A stretch of 64,000 nt of DNA from Locusta migratoria. Its lineage: Eukaryota > Arthropoda > Insecta > Orthoptera > Acrididae. Positions 45,394-58,283 of this stretch are shown here, in pieces (position 1 is the stretch's first letter; each line of letters opens with the position of its first letter). The translations under genes were made by a program, and so were the position numbers. The stretch spans positions 1 through 64,000 of the forward strand of contig JAOYRU010000078.1 of the NCBI GenBank assembly GCA_026315105.1. Reading direction: 5' to 3'. The notes beneath the pieces were generated by a model. That model was not told where the DNA came from. It saw only the letters and a program-made list of their open reading frames with translations, and searched no databases.

Positions 45394-45465
45394 TGCCGTG
45401 ACCAGGATTCGAACCTGGGTTATTGCGGCCACAACGCAATGTCCTAACCACTAGACGATCACGGC
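45394..45465 (-). tRNA. tRNA-His(GTG), unit 22
   Basis: Reads the same as the unit 1 gene. Confidence 0.97.
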
Positions 45466-45851
45466 TACGATTCCAACGAGTCTCTGATCGTCTTGTTCTG
45501 CAAGTTCGTACTACTTGGCGAAACGCAGAAGCAAAACGATAGCCGTTCATCGTCCCTTAGACAACGTGTGCACACCACAAAATCATGTACCTACGCTGAT
45601 AGCCCGCTAATCTGCGTACTACGTGTGCAGTTACTTTCTTTTTCGGCGTTCACGTCCATCGCGGCTGCTTGGAGACCACCTCGTTTGCACTTTCGTGTTT
45701 CGACAACGTTGCTCCTTAACAAATGGGCAAAGAACCCAAGTCCCTAGGTGCTGTCATCTTGTATCAACAACCGATATTTACTGTAACTTTCCACGAGCGT
45801 CTGGCGAGTAACGGTAAGACAATTGGCATAAGAGAAACACCAAAACAAACA

Positions 45852-45923
45852 TTCCGGTGCCGGGAATCTAACCCGGGCCTCCTGGGTGAAAGCCAGGGAT
45901 CCTAGCCACTAGACCACACCGGA
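45852..45923 (-). tRNA. tRNA-Glu(TTC), unit 22, C56A variant
   Basis: Variant base at 45869. Confidence 0.93.
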
Positions 45924-46255
45924 CTACAAAGAGAAAGCCAACTGCTATGCTGAATGCACACCCACACGCTTCCTCACTGATTATTCACATTCGAAGAAAG
46001 GTATGTCCATGACTTATTTCGTAATGACGATCGCCAGCAATAACGAAGCTCACAAAACTCACGAAAGAAACAGCTGATTACAACATAATGCTCGTTGTTA
46101 TGTGCATCGTCTAACAGTGTAGCGCGCACTCGTTGCCACCTAAGTGACACGTGTCTCTGCCTTTGCTCTCCTTACTGCAGAGCGCCATTTTATAAAAGGG
46201 GAAAAAATCGGGTTTCTGCACTGCCCACCAGAATTCGACAGAGGAAGAAAACAGA

Positions 46256-46337
46256 TGGCAGCGGTGGGATTCGAACCCACGCCTCCGAGGAGACTGGTAC
46301 CTGAAACCAGCGCCTTAGACCGCTCGGCCACGCTACC
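46256..46337 (-). tRNA. tRNA-Leu(CAG), unit 22
   Basis: Reads the same as the unit 1 gene. Confidence 0.97.
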
Positions 46338-46906
46338 TTGCGTGCACGGACGGCATGTGTGTTGTCTCGTTGCAGACGACACCACACCGTCTTGGCTTAA
46401 AAGACGTGCGTGCGTGCGTGCGGCGGCGGCGACGACGACGTTTTAAATCATAGACACTAAGTGTGTATAATTTGCCGTTTTCAAACAGTCCTATTTCTTT
46501 CGAGTTGTCTACCATTCACCTGCGATTATCAATTTACATTCCGTAATTAGTAAGGGTGGTGTGTTTTCGCAAAATTGTCATTGACACTGTGCAATTCGGC
46601 AGATTTTTCCACGTTAGGTGAGTAGTGCCTCACACTTCACCACATGCATAGCGACACTTCGCTACTAGTCTGACATTACGTCTGATTGCTTCGAAAATCA
46701 CGAAATGTAAGGGTGCGGCTCTAGCTGGGAGCATTTCGCGAGTACCTGAGTGCTAATGTATGTCCAAATTGCTGTAGTGACGTTCACGCGTGAGCATTCT
46801 TGTACAATCAGCTGTGCTAAAACGCATGTGGCAGCTTTCTTTCTTTCTCCTAATTTTTTTTCCTCCTCCGGAAAAAAAAAGAAAAGACAAAATGAGAGTG
46901 CAAAAT

Positions 46907-46988
46907 TGGCAGCGGTGGGATTCGAACCCACGCCTCCGAAGAGACTGGTGCCTTAAACCAGCGCCTTAGACCGCTCGGCCACGCTACC
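46907..46988 (-). tRNA. tRNA-Leu(AAG), unit 22
   Basis: Reads the same as the unit 1 gene. Confidence 0.97.
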
Positions 46989-47278
46989 AGCGCAGAGATT
47001 ACGGCCCTTTCTTTCATATGTTGTTTCTGTATCAGTGAATGGCGTAAGGTCACACAACATTCTTTGGCTGTTGATCCATCACACGTCAAACTTGTATCCC
47101 TTTCGGCTACGGCATAGCTCTCTCGCCGTGTTTCCAAAGTCTCCTTTCCATGCAGCTAATGAAACAGTAGCGGGAACTCGGTACTCATTATTATTTGTAC
47201 TGCAGGAGAGAGCACACATATTTGAAAATTATTAACTACTAAAAGTCGAATTCAGAGTGGTGCGAAAAATTTGAAAGC

Positions 47279-47350
47279 TGCCGTGACCAGGATTCGAACC
47301 TGGGTTATTGCGGCCACAACGCAATGTCCTAACCACTAGACGATCACGGC
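47279..47350 (-). tRNA. tRNA-His(GTG), unit 23
   Basis: Reads the same as the unit 1 gene. Confidence 0.97.
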
Positions 47351-47736
47351 TACGATTCCAACGAGTCTCTGATCGTCTTGTTCTGCAAGTTCGTACTACT
47401 TGGCGAAACGCAGAAGCAAAACGATAGCCGTTCATCGTCCCTTAGACAACGTGTGCACACCACAAAATCATGTACCTACGCTGATAGCCCGCTAATCTGC
47501 GTACTACGTGTGCAGTTACTTTCTTTTTCGGCGTTCACGTCCATCGCGGCTGCTTGGAGACCACCTCGTTTGCACTTTCGTGTTTCGACAACGTTGCTCC
47601 TTAACAAATGGGCAAAGAACCCAAGTCCCTAGGTGCTGTCATCTTGTATCAACAACCGATATTTACTGTAACTTTCCACGAGCGTCTGGCGAGTAACGGT
47701 AAGACAATTGGCATAAGAGAAACACCAAAACAAACA

Positions 47737-47808
47737 TTCCGGTGCCGGGAATCTAACCCGGGCCTCCTGGGTGAAAGCCAGGGATCCTAGCCACTAGACC
47801 ACACCGGA
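47737..47808 (-). tRNA. tRNA-Glu(TTC), unit 23, C56A variant
   Basis: Variant base at 47754. Confidence 0.93.
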
Positions 47809-48140
47809 CTACAAAGAGAAAGCCAACTGCTATGCTGAATGCACACCCACACGCTTCCTCACTGATTATTCACATTCGAAGAAAGGTATGTCCATGACTT
47901 ATTTCGTAATGACGATCGCCAGCAATAACGAAGCTCACAAAACTCACGAAAGAAACAGCTGATTACAACATAATGCTCGTTGTTATGTGCATCGTCTAAC
48001 AGTGTAGCGCGCACTCGTTGCCACCTAAGTGACACGTGTCTCTGCCTTTGCTCTCCTTACTGCAGAGCGCCATTTTATAAAAGGGGAAAAAATCGGGTTT
48101 CTGCACTGCCCACCAGAATTCGACAGAGGAAGAAAACAGA

Positions 48141-48222
48141 TGGCAGCGGTGGGATTCGAACCCACGCCTCCGAGGAGACTGGTACCTGAAACCAGCGCCT
48201 TAGACCGCTCGGCCACGCTACC
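48141..48222 (-). tRNA. tRNA-Leu(CAG), unit 23
   Basis: Reads the same as the unit 1 gene. Confidence 0.97.
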
Positions 48223-48791
48223 TTGCGTGCACGGACGGCATGTGTGTTGTCTCGTTGCAGACGACACCACACCGTCTTGGCTTAAAAGACGTGCGTGCGT
48301 GCGTGCGGCGGCGGCGACGACGACGTTTTAAATCATAGACACTAAGTGTGTATAATTTGCCGTTTTCAAACAGTCCTATTTCTTTCGAGTTGTCTACCAT
48401 TCACCTGCGATTATCAATTTACATTCCGTAATTAGTAAGGGTGGTGTGTTTTCGCAAAATTGTCATTGACACTGTGCAATTCGGCAGATTTTTCCACGTT
48501 AGGTGAGTAGTGCCTCACACTTCACCACATGCATAGCGACACTTCGCTACTAGTCTGACATTACGTCTGATTGCTTCGAAAATCACGAAATGTAAGGGTG
48601 CGGCTCTAGCTGGGAGCATTTCGCGAGTACCTGAGTGCTAATGTATGTCCAAATTGCTGTAGTGACGTTCACGCGTGAGCATTCTTGTACAATCAGCTGT
48701 GCTAAAACGCATGTGGCAGCTTTCTTTCTTTCTCCTAATTTTTTTTCCTCCTCCGGAAAAAAAAAGAAAAGACAAAATGAGAGTGCAAAAT

Positions 48792-48873
48792 TGGCAGCGG
48801 TGGGATTCGAACCCACGCCTCCGAAGAGACTGGTGCCTTAAACCAGCGCCTTAGACCGCTCGGCCACGCTACC
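48792..48873 (-). tRNA. tRNA-Leu(AAG), unit 23
   Basis: Reads the same as the unit 1 gene. Confidence 0.97.
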
Positions 48874-49163
48874 AGCGCAGAGATTACGGCCCTTTCTTTC
48901 ATATGTTGTTTCTGTATCAGTGAATGGCGTAAGGTCACACAACATTCTTTGGCTGTTGATCCATCACACGTCAAACTTGTATCCCTTTCGGCTACGGCAT
49001 AGCTCTCTCGCCGTGTTTCCAAAGTCTCCTTTCCATGCAGCTAATGAAACAGTAGCGGGAACTCGGTACTCATTATTATTTGTACTGCAGGAGAGAGCAC
49101 ACATATTTGAAAATTATTAACTACTAAAAGTCGAATTCAGAGTGGTGCGAAAAATTTGAAAGC

Positions 49164-49235
49164 TGCCGTGACCAGGATTCGAACCTGGGTTATTGCGGCC
49201 ACAACGCAATGTCCTAACCACTAGACGATCACGGC
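49164..49235 (-). tRNA. tRNA-His(GTG), unit 24
   Basis: Reads the same as the unit 1 gene. Confidence 0.97.
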
Positions 49236-49621
49236 TACGATTCCAACGAGTCTCTGATCGTCTTGTTCTGCAAGTTCGTACTACTTGGCGAAACGCAGAA
49301 GCAAAACGATAGCCGTTCATCGTCCCTTAGACAACGTGTGCACACCACAAAATCATGTACCTACGCTGATAGCCCGCTAATCTGCGTACTACGTGTGCAG
49401 TTACTTTCTTTTTCGGCGTTCACGTCCATCGCGGCTGCTTGGAGACCACCTCGTTTGCACTTTCGTGTTTCGACAACGTTGCTCCTTAACAAATGGGCAA
49501 AGAACCCAAGTCCCTAGGTGCTGTCATCTTGTATCAACAACCGATATTTACTGTAACTTTCCACGAGCGTCTGGCGAGTAACGGTAAGACAATTGGCATA
49601 AGAGAAACACCAAAACAAACA

Positions 49622-49693
49622 TTCCGGTGCCGGGAATCTAACCCGGGCCTCCTGGGTGAAAGCCAGGGATCCTAGCCACTAGACCACACCGGA
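49622..49693 (-). tRNA. tRNA-Glu(TTC), unit 24, C56A variant
   Basis: Variant base at 49639. Confidence 0.93.
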
Positions 49694-50025
49694 CTACAAA
49701 GAGAAAGCCAACTGCTATGCTGAATGCACACCCACACGCTTCCTCACTGATTATTCACATTCGAAGAAAGGTATGTCCATGACTTATTTCGTAATGACGA
49801 TCGCCAGCAATAACGAAGCTCACAAAACTCACGAAAGAAACAGCTGATTACAACATAATGCTCGTTGTTATGTGCATCGTCTAACAGTGTAGCGCGCACT
49901 CGTTGCCACCTAAGTGACACGTGTCTCTGCCTTTGCTCTCCTTACTGCAGAGCGCCATTTTATAAAAGGGGAAAAAATCGGGTTTCTGCACTGCCCACCA
50001 GAATTCGACAGAGGAAGAAAACAGA

Positions 50026-50107
50026 TGGCAGCGGTGGGATTCGAACCCACGCCTCCGAGGAGACTGGTACCTGAAACCAGCGCCTTAGACCGCTCGGCCA
50101 CGCTACC
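50026..50107 (-). tRNA. tRNA-Leu(CAG), unit 24
   Basis: Reads the same as the unit 1 gene. Confidence 0.97.
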
Positions 50108-50676
50108 TTGCGTGCACGGACGGCATGTGTGTTGTCTCGTTGCAGACGACACCACACCGTCTTGGCTTAAAAGACGTGCGTGCGTGCGTGCGGCGGCGGC
50201 GACGACGACGTTTTAAATCATAGACACTAAGTGTGTATAATTTGCCGTTTTCAAACAGTCCTATTTCTTTCGAGTTGTCTACCATTCACCTGCGATTATC
50301 AATTTACATTCCGTAATTAGTAAGGGTGGTGTGTTTTCGCAAAATTGTCATTGACACTGTGCAATTCGGCAGATTTTTCCACGTTAGGTGAGTAGTGCCT
50401 CACACTTCACCACATGCATAGCGACACTTCGCTACTAGTCTGACATTACGTCTGATTGCTTCGAAAATCACGAAATGTAAGGGTGCGGCTCTAGCTGGGA
50501 GCATTTCGCGAGTACCTGAGTGCTAATGTATGTCCAAATTGCTGTAGTGACGTTCACGCGTGAGCATTCTTGTACAATCAGCTGTGCTAAAACGCATGTG
50601 GCAGCTTTCTTTCTTTCTCCTAATTTTTTTTCCTCCTCCGGAAAAAAAAAGAAAAGACAAAATGAGAGTGCAAAAT

Positions 50677-50758
50677 TGGCAGCGGTGGGATTCGAACCCA
50701 CGCCTCCGAAGAGACTGGTGCCTTAAACCAGCGCCTTAGACCGCTCGGCCACGCTACC
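50677..50758 (-). tRNA. tRNA-Leu(AAG), unit 24
   Basis: Reads the same as the unit 1 gene. Confidence 0.97.
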
Positions 50759-51048
50759 AGCGCAGAGATTACGGCCCTTTCTTTCATATGTTGTTTCTGT
50801 ATCAGTGAATGGCGTAAGGTCACACAACATTCTTTGGCTGTTGATCCATCACACGTCAAACTTGTATCCCTTTCGGCTACGGCATAGCTCTCTCGCCGTG
50901 TTTCCAAAGTCTCCTTTCCATGCAGCTAATGAAACAGTAGCGGGAACTCGGTACTCATTATTATTTGTACTGCAGGAGAGAGCACACATATTTGAAAATT
51001 ATTAACTACTAAAAGTCGAATTCAGAGTGGTGCGAAAAATTTGAAAGC

Positions 51049-51120
51049 TGCCGTGACCAGGATTCGAACCTGGGTTATTGCGGCCACAACGCAATGTCCT
51101 AACCACTAGACGATCACGGC
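51049..51120 (-). tRNA. tRNA-His(GTG), unit 25
   Basis: Reads the same as the unit 1 gene. Confidence 0.97.
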
Positions 51121-51506
51121 TACGATTCCAACGAGTCTCTGATCGTCTTGTTCTGCAAGTTCGTACTACTTGGCGAAACGCAGAAGCAAAACGATAGCCG
51201 TTCATCGTCCCTTAGACAACGTGTGCACACCACAAAATCATGTACCTACGCTGATAGCCCGCTAATCTGCGTACTACGTGTGCAGTTACTTTCTTTTTCG
51301 GCGTTCACGTCCATCGCGGCTGCTTGGAGACCACCTCGTTTGCACTTTCGTGTTTCGACAACGTTGCTCCTTAACAAATGGGCAAAGAACCCAAGTCCCT
51401 AGGTGCTGTCATCTTGTATCAACAACCGATATTTACTGTAACTTTCCACGAGCGTCTGGCGAGTAACGGTAAGACAATTGGCATAAGAGAAACACCAAAA
51501 CAAACA

Positions 51507-51578
51507 TTCCGGTGCCGGGAATCTAACCCGGGCCTCCTGGGTGAAAGCCAGGGATCCTAGCCACTAGACCACACCGGA
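51507..51578 (-). tRNA. tRNA-Glu(TTC), unit 25, C56A variant
   Basis: Variant base at 51524. Confidence 0.93.
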
Positions 51579-51910
51579 CTACAAAGAGAAAGCCAACTGC
51601 TATGCTGAATGCACACCCACACGCTTCCTCACTGATTATTCACATTCGAAGAAAGGTATGTCCATGACTTATTTCGTAATGACGATCGCCAGCAATAACG
51701 AAGCTCACAAAACTCACGAAAGAAACAGCTGATTACAACATAATGCTCGTTGTTATGTGCATCGTCTAACAGTGTAGCGCGCACTCGTTGCCACCTAAGT
51801 GACACGTGTCTCTGCCTTTGCTCTCCTTACTGCAGAGCGCCATTTTATAAAAGGGGAAAAAATCGGGTTTCTGCACTGCCCACCAGAATTCGACAGAGGA
51901 AGAAAACAGA

Positions 51911-51992
51911 TGGCAGCGGTGGGATTCGAACCCACGCCTCCGAGGAGACTGGTACCTGAAACCAGCGCCTTAGACCGCTCGGCCACGCTACC
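51911..51992 (-). tRNA. tRNA-Leu(CAG), unit 25
   Basis: Reads the same as the unit 1 gene. Confidence 0.97.
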
Positions 51993-52561
51993 TTGCGTGC
52001 ACGGACGGCATGTGTGTTGTCTCGTTGCAGACGACACCACACCGTCTTGGCTTAAAAGACGTGCGTGCGTGCGTGCGGCGGCGGCGACGACGACGTTTTA
52101 AATCATAGACACTAAGTGTGTATAATTTGCCGTTTTCAAACAGTCCTATTTCTTTCGAGTTGTCTACCATTCACCTGCGATTATCAATTTACATTCCGTA
52201 ATTAGTAAGGGTGGTGTGTTTTCGCAAAATTGTCATTGACACTGTGCAATTCGGCAGATTTTTCCACGTTAGGTGAGTAGTGCCTCACACTTCACCACAT
52301 GCATAGCGACACTTCGCTACTAGTCTGACATTACGTCTGATTGCTTCGAAAATCACGAAATGTAAGGGTGCGGCTCTAGCTGGGAGCATTTCGCGAGTAC
52401 CTGAGTGCTAATGTATGTCCAAATTGCTGTAGTGACGTTCACGCGTGAGCATTCTTGTACAATCAGCTGTGCTAAAACGCATGTGGCAGCTTTCTTTCTT
52501 TCTCCTAATTTTTTTTCCTCCTCCGGAAAAAAAAAGAAAAGACAAAATGAGAGTGCAAAAT

Positions 52562-52643
52562 TGGCAGCGGTGGGATTCGAACCCACGCCTCCGAAGAGAC
52601 TGGTGCCTTAAACCAGCGCCTTAGACCGCTCGGCCACGCTACC
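52562..52643 (-). tRNA. tRNA-Leu(AAG), unit 25
   Basis: Reads the same as the unit 1 gene. Confidence 0.97.
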
Positions 52644-52933
52644 AGCGCAGAGATTACGGCCCTTTCTTTCATATGTTGTTTCTGTATCAGTGAATGGCGT
52701 AAGGTCACACAACATTCTTTGGCTGTTGATCCATCACACGTCAAACTTGTATCCCTTTCGGCTACGGCATAGCTCTCTCGCCGTGTTTCCAAAGTCTCCT
52801 TTCCATGCAGCTAATGAAACAGTAGCGGGAACTCGGTACTCATTATTATTTGTACTGCAGGAGAGAGCACACATATTTGAAAATTATTAACTACTAAAAG
52901 TCGAATTCAGAGTGGTGCGAAAAATTTGAAAGC

Positions 52934-53005
52934 TGCCGTGACCAGGATTCGAACCTGGGTTATTGCGGCCACAACGCAATGTCCTAACCACTAGACGATC
53001 ACGGC
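52934..53005 (-). tRNA. tRNA-His(GTG), unit 26
   Basis: Reads the same as the unit 1 gene. Confidence 0.97.
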
Positions 53006-53391
53006 TACGATTCCAACGAGTCTCTGATCGTCTTGTTCTGCAAGTTCGTACTACTTGGCGAAACGCAGAAGCAAAACGATAGCCGTTCATCGTCCCTTAG
53101 ACAACGTGTGCACACCACAAAATCATGTACCTACGCTGATAGCCCGCTAATCTGCGTACTACGTGTGCAGTTACTTTCTTTTTCGGCGTTCACGTCCATC
53201 GCGGCTGCTTGGAGACCACCTCGTTTGCACTTTCGTGTTTCGACAACGTTGCTCCTTAACAAATGGGCAAAGAACCCAAGTCCCTAGGTGCTGTCATCTT
53301 GTATCAACAACCGATATTTACTGTAACTTTCCACGAGCGTCTGGCGAGTAACGGTAAGACAATTGGCATAAGAGAAACACCAAAACAAACA

Positions 53392-53463
53392 TTCCGGTGC
53401 CGGGAATCTAACCCGGGCCTCCTGGGTGAAAGCCAGGGATCCTAGCCACTAGACCACACCGGA
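53392..53463 (-). tRNA. tRNA-Glu(TTC), unit 26, C56A variant
   Basis: Variant base at 53409. Confidence 0.93.
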
Positions 53464-53795
53464 CTACAAAGAGAAAGCCAACTGCTATGCTGAATGCACA
53501 CCCACACGCTTCCTCACTGATTATTCACATTCGAAGAAAGGTATGTCCATGACTTATTTCGTAATGACGATCGCCAGCAATAACGAAGCTCACAAAACTC
53601 ACGAAAGAAACAGCTGATTACAACATAATGCTCGTTGTTATGTGCATCGTCTAACAGTGTAGCGCGCACTCGTTGCCACCTAAGTGACACGTGTCTCTGC
53701 CTTTGCTCTCCTTACTGCAGAGCGCCATTTTATAAAAGGGGAAAAAATCGGGTTTCTGCACTGCCCACCAGAATTCGACAGAGGAAGAAAACAGA

Positions 53796-53877
53796 TGGCA
53801 GCGGTGGGATTCGAACCCACGCCTCCGAGGAGACTGGTACCTGAAACCAGCGCCTTAGACCGCTCGGCCACGCTACC
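53796..53877 (-). tRNA. tRNA-Leu(CAG), unit 26
   Basis: Reads the same as the unit 1 gene. Confidence 0.97.
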
Positions 53878-54446
53878 TTGCGTGCACGGACGGCATGTGT
53901 GTTGTCTCGTTGCAGACGACACCACACCGTCTTGGCTTAAAAGACGTGCGTGCGTGCGTGCGGCGGCGGCGACGACGACGTTTTAAATCATAGACACTAA
54001 GTGTGTATAATTTGCCGTTTTCAAACAGTCCTATTTCTTTCGAGTTGTCTACCATTCACCTGCGATTATCAATTTACATTCCGTAATTAGTAAGGGTGGT
54101 GTGTTTTCGCAAAATTGTCATTGACACTGTGCAATTCGGCAGATTTTTCCACGTTAGGTGAGTAGTGCCTCACACTTCACCACATGCATAGCGACACTTC
54201 GCTACTAGTCTGACATTACGTCTGATTGCTTCGAAAATCACGAAATGTAAGGGTGCGGCTCTAGCTGGGAGCATTTCGCGAGTACCTGAGTGCTAATGTA
54301 TGTCCAAATTGCTGTAGTGACGTTCACGCGTGAGCATTCTTGTACAATCAGCTGTGCTAAAACGCATGTGGCAGCTTTCTTTCTTTCTCCTAATTTTTTT
54401 TCCTCCTCCGGAAAAAAAAAGAAAAGACAAAATGAGAGTGCAAAAT

Positions 54447-54528
54447 TGGCAGCGGTGGGATTCGAACCCACGCCTCCGAAGAGACTGGTGCCTTAAACCA
54501 GCGCCTTAGACCGCTCGGCCACGCTACC
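54447..54528 (-). tRNA. tRNA-Leu(AAG), unit 26
   Basis: Reads the same as the unit 1 gene. Confidence 0.97.
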
Positions 54529-54818
54529 AGCGCAGAGATTACGGCCCTTTCTTTCATATGTTGTTTCTGTATCAGTGAATGGCGTAAGGTCACACAACAT
54601 TCTTTGGCTGTTGATCCATCACACGTCAAACTTGTATCCCTTTCGGCTACGGCATAGCTCTCTCGCCGTGTTTCCAAAGTCTCCTTTCCATGCAGCTAAT
54701 GAAACAGTAGCGGGAACTCGGTACTCATTATTATTTGTACTGCAGGAGAGAGCACACATATTTGAAAATTATTAACTACTAAAAGTCGAATTCAGAGTGG
54801 TGCGAAAAATTTGAAAGC

Positions 54819-54890
54819 TGCCGTGACCAGGATTCGAACCTGGGTTATTGCGGCCACAACGCAATGTCCTAACCACTAGACGATCACGGC
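54819..54890 (-). tRNA. tRNA-His(GTG), unit 27
   Basis: Reads the same as the unit 1 gene. Confidence 0.97.
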
Positions 54891-55276
54891 TACGATTCCA
54901 ACGAGTCTCTGATCGTCTTGTTCTGCAAGTTCGTACTACTTGGCGAAACGCAGAAGCAAAACGATAGCCGTTCATCGTCCCTTAGACAACGTGTGCACAC
55001 CACAAAATCATGTACCTACGCTGATAGCCCGCTAATCTGCGTACTACGTGTGCAGTTACTTTCTTTTTCGGCGTTCACGTCCATCGCGGCTGCTTGGAGA
55101 CCACCTCGTTTGCACTTTCGTGTTTCGACAACGTTGCTCCTTAACAAATGGGCAAAGAACCCAAGTCCCTAGGTGCTGTCATCTTGTATCAACAACCGAT
55201 ATTTACTGTAACTTTCCACGAGCGTCTGGCGAGTAACGGTAAGACAATTGGCATAAGAGAAACACCAAAACAAACA

Positions 55277-55348
55277 TTCCGGTGCCGGGAATCTAACCCG
55301 GGCCTCCTGGGTGAAAGCCAGGGATCCTAGCCACTAGACCACACCGGA
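55277..55348 (-). tRNA. tRNA-Glu(TTC), unit 27, C56A variant
   Basis: Variant base at 55294; last of the nine-unit variant block. Confidence 0.93.
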
Positions 55349-55680
55349 CTACAAAGAGAAAGCCAACTGCTATGCTGAATGCACACCCACACGCTTCCTC
55401 ACTGATTATTCACATTCGAAGAAAGGTATGTCCATGACTTATTTCGTAATGACGATCGCCAGCAATAACGAAGCTCACAAAACTCACGAAAGAAACAGCT
55501 GATTACAACATAATGCTCGTTGTTATGTGCATCGTCTAACAGTGTAGCGCGCACTCGTTGCCACCTAAGTGACACGTGTCTCTGCCTTTGCTCTCCTTAC
55601 TGCAGAGCGCCATTTTATAAAAGGGGAAAAAATCGGGTTTCTGCACTGCCCACCAGAATTCGACAGAGGAAGAAAACAGA

Positions 55681-55762
55681 TGGCAGCGGTGGGATTCGAA
55701 CCCACGCCTCCGAGGAGACTGGTACCTGAAACCAGCGCCTTAGACCGCTCGGCCACGCTACC
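55681..55762 (-). tRNA. tRNA-Leu(CAG), unit 27
   Basis: Reads the same as the unit 1 gene. Confidence 0.97.
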
Positions 55763-56331
55763 TTGCGTGCACGGACGGCATGTGTGTTGTCTCGTTGCAG
55801 ACGACACCACACCGTCTTGGCTTAAAAGACGTGCGTGCGTGCGTGCGGCGGCGGCGACGACGACGTTTTAAATCATAGACACTAAGTGTGTATAATTTGC
55901 CGTTTTCAAACAGTCCTATTTCTTTCGAGTTGTCTACCATTCACCTGCGATTATCAATTTACATTCCGTAATTAGTAAGGGTGGTGTGTTTTCGCAAAAT
56001 TGTCATTGACACTGTGCAATTCGGCAGATTTTTCCACGTTAGGTGAGTAGTGCCTCACACTTCACCACATGCATAGCGACACTTCGCTACTAGTCTGACA
56101 TTACGTCTGATTGCTTCGAAAATCACGAAATGTAAGGGTGCGGCTCTAGCTGGGAGCATTTCGCGAGTACCTGAGTGCTAATGTATGTCCAAATTGCTGT
56201 AGTGACGTTCACGCGTGAGCATTCTTGTACAATCAGCTGTGCTAAAACGCATGTGGCAGCTTTCTTTCTTTCTCCTAATTTTTTTTCCTCCTCCGGAAAA
56301 AAAAAGAAAAGACAAAATGAGAGTGCAAAAT

Positions 56332-56413
56332 TGGCAGCGGTGGGATTCGAACCCACGCCTCCGAAGAGACTGGTGCCTTAAACCAGCGCCTTAGACCGCT
56401 CGGCCACGCTACC
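56332..56413 (-). tRNA. tRNA-Leu(AAG), unit 27
   Basis: Reads the same as the unit 1 gene. Confidence 0.97.
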
Positions 56414-56703
56414 AGCGCAGAGATTACGGCCCTTTCTTTCATATGTTGTTTCTGTATCAGTGAATGGCGTAAGGTCACACAACATTCTTTGGCTGTTGAT
56501 CCATCACACGTCAAACTTGTATCCCTTTCGGCTACGGCATAGCTCTCTCGCCGTGTTTCCAAAGTCTCCTTTCCATGCAGCTAATGAAACAGTAGCGGGA
56601 ACTCGGTACTCATTATTATTTGTACTGCAGGAGAGAGCACACATATTTGAAAATTATTAACTACTAAAAGTCGAATTCAGAGTGGTGCGAAAAATTTGAA
56701 AGC

Positions 56704-56775
56704 TGCCGTGACCAGGATTCGAACCTGGGTTATTGCGGCCACAACGCAATGTCCTAACCACTAGACGATCACGGC
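56704..56775 (-). tRNA. tRNA-His(GTG), unit 28
   Basis: Reads the same as the unit 1 gene. Confidence 0.97.
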
Positions 56776-57161
56776 TACGATTCCAACGAGTCTCTGATCG
56801 TCTTGTTCTGCAAGTTCGTACTACTTGGCGAAACGCAGAAGCAAAACGATAGCCGTTCATCGTCCCTTAGACAACGTGTGCACACCACAAAATCATGTAC
56901 CTACGCTGATAGCCCGCTAATCTGCGTACTACGTGTGCAGTTACTTTCTTTTTCGGCGTTCACGTCCATCGCGGCTGCTTGGAGACCACCTCGTTTGCAC
57001 TTTCGTGTTTCGACAACGTTGCTCCTTAACAAATGGGCAAAGAACCCAAGTCCCTAGGTGCTGTCATCTTGTATCAACAACCGATATTTACTGTAACTTT
57101 CCACGAGCGTCTGGCGAGTAACGGTAAGACAATTGGCATAAGAGAAACACCAAAACAAACA

Positions 57162-57233
57162 TTCCGGTGCCGGGAATCGAACCCGGGCCTCCTGGGTGAA
57201 AGCCAGGGATCCTAGCCACTAGACCACACCGGA
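57162..57233 (-). tRNA. tRNA-Glu(TTC), unit 28
   Basis: Normal C56 form. Confidence 0.97.
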
Positions 57234-57565
57234 CTACAAAGAGAAAGCCAACTGCTATGCTGAATGCACACCCACACGCTTCCTCACTGATTATTCACAT
57301 TCGAAGAAAGGTATGTCCATGACTTATTTCGTAATGACGATCGCCAGCAATAACGAAGCTCACAAAACTCACGAAAGAAACAGCTGATTACAACATAATG
57401 CTCGTTGTTATGTGCATCGTCTAACAGTGTAGCGCGCACTCGTTGCCACCTAAGTGACACGTGTCTCTGCCTTTGCTCTCCTTACTGCAGAGCGCCATTT
57501 TATAAAAGGGGAAAAAATCGGGTTTCTGCACTGCCCACCAGAATTCGACAGAGGAAGAAAACAGA

Positions 57566-57647
57566 TGGCAGCGGTGGGATTCGAACCCACGCCTCCGAGG
57601 AGACTGGTACCTGAAACCAGCGCCTTAGACCGCTCGGCCACGCTACC
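57566..57647 (-). tRNA. tRNA-Leu(CAG), unit 28
   Basis: Reads the same as the unit 1 gene. Confidence 0.97.
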
Positions 57648-58216
57648 TTGCGTGCACGGACGGCATGTGTGTTGTCTCGTTGCAGACGACACCACACCGT
57701 CTTGGCTTAAAAGACGTGCGTGCGTGCGTGCGGCGGCGGCGACGACGACGTTTTAAATCATAGACACTAAGTGTGTATAATTTGCCGTTTTCAAACAGTC
57801 CTATTTCTTTCGAGTTGTCTACCATTCACCTGCGATTATCAATTTACATTCCGTAATTAGTAAGGGTGGTGTGTTTTCGCAAAATTGTCATTGACACTGT
57901 GCAATTCGGCAGATTTTTCCACGTTAGGTGAGTAGTGCCTCACACTTCACCACATGCATAGCGACACTTCGCTACTAGTCTGACATTACGTCTGATTGCT
58001 TCGAAAATCACGAAATGTAAGGGTGCGGCTCTAGCTGGGAGCATTTCGCGAGTACCTGAGTGCTAATGTATGTCCAAATTGCTGTAGTGACGTTCACGCG
58101 TGAGCATTCTTGTACAATCAGCTGTGCTAAAACGCATGTGGCAGCTTTCTTTCTTTCTCCTAATTTTTTTTCCTCCTCCGGAAAAAAAAAGAAAAGACAA
58201 AATGAGAGTGCAAAAT

Positions 58217-58283
58217 TGGCAGCGGTGGGATTCGAACCCACGCCTCCGAAGAGACTGGTGCCTTAAACCAGCGCCTTAGACCG

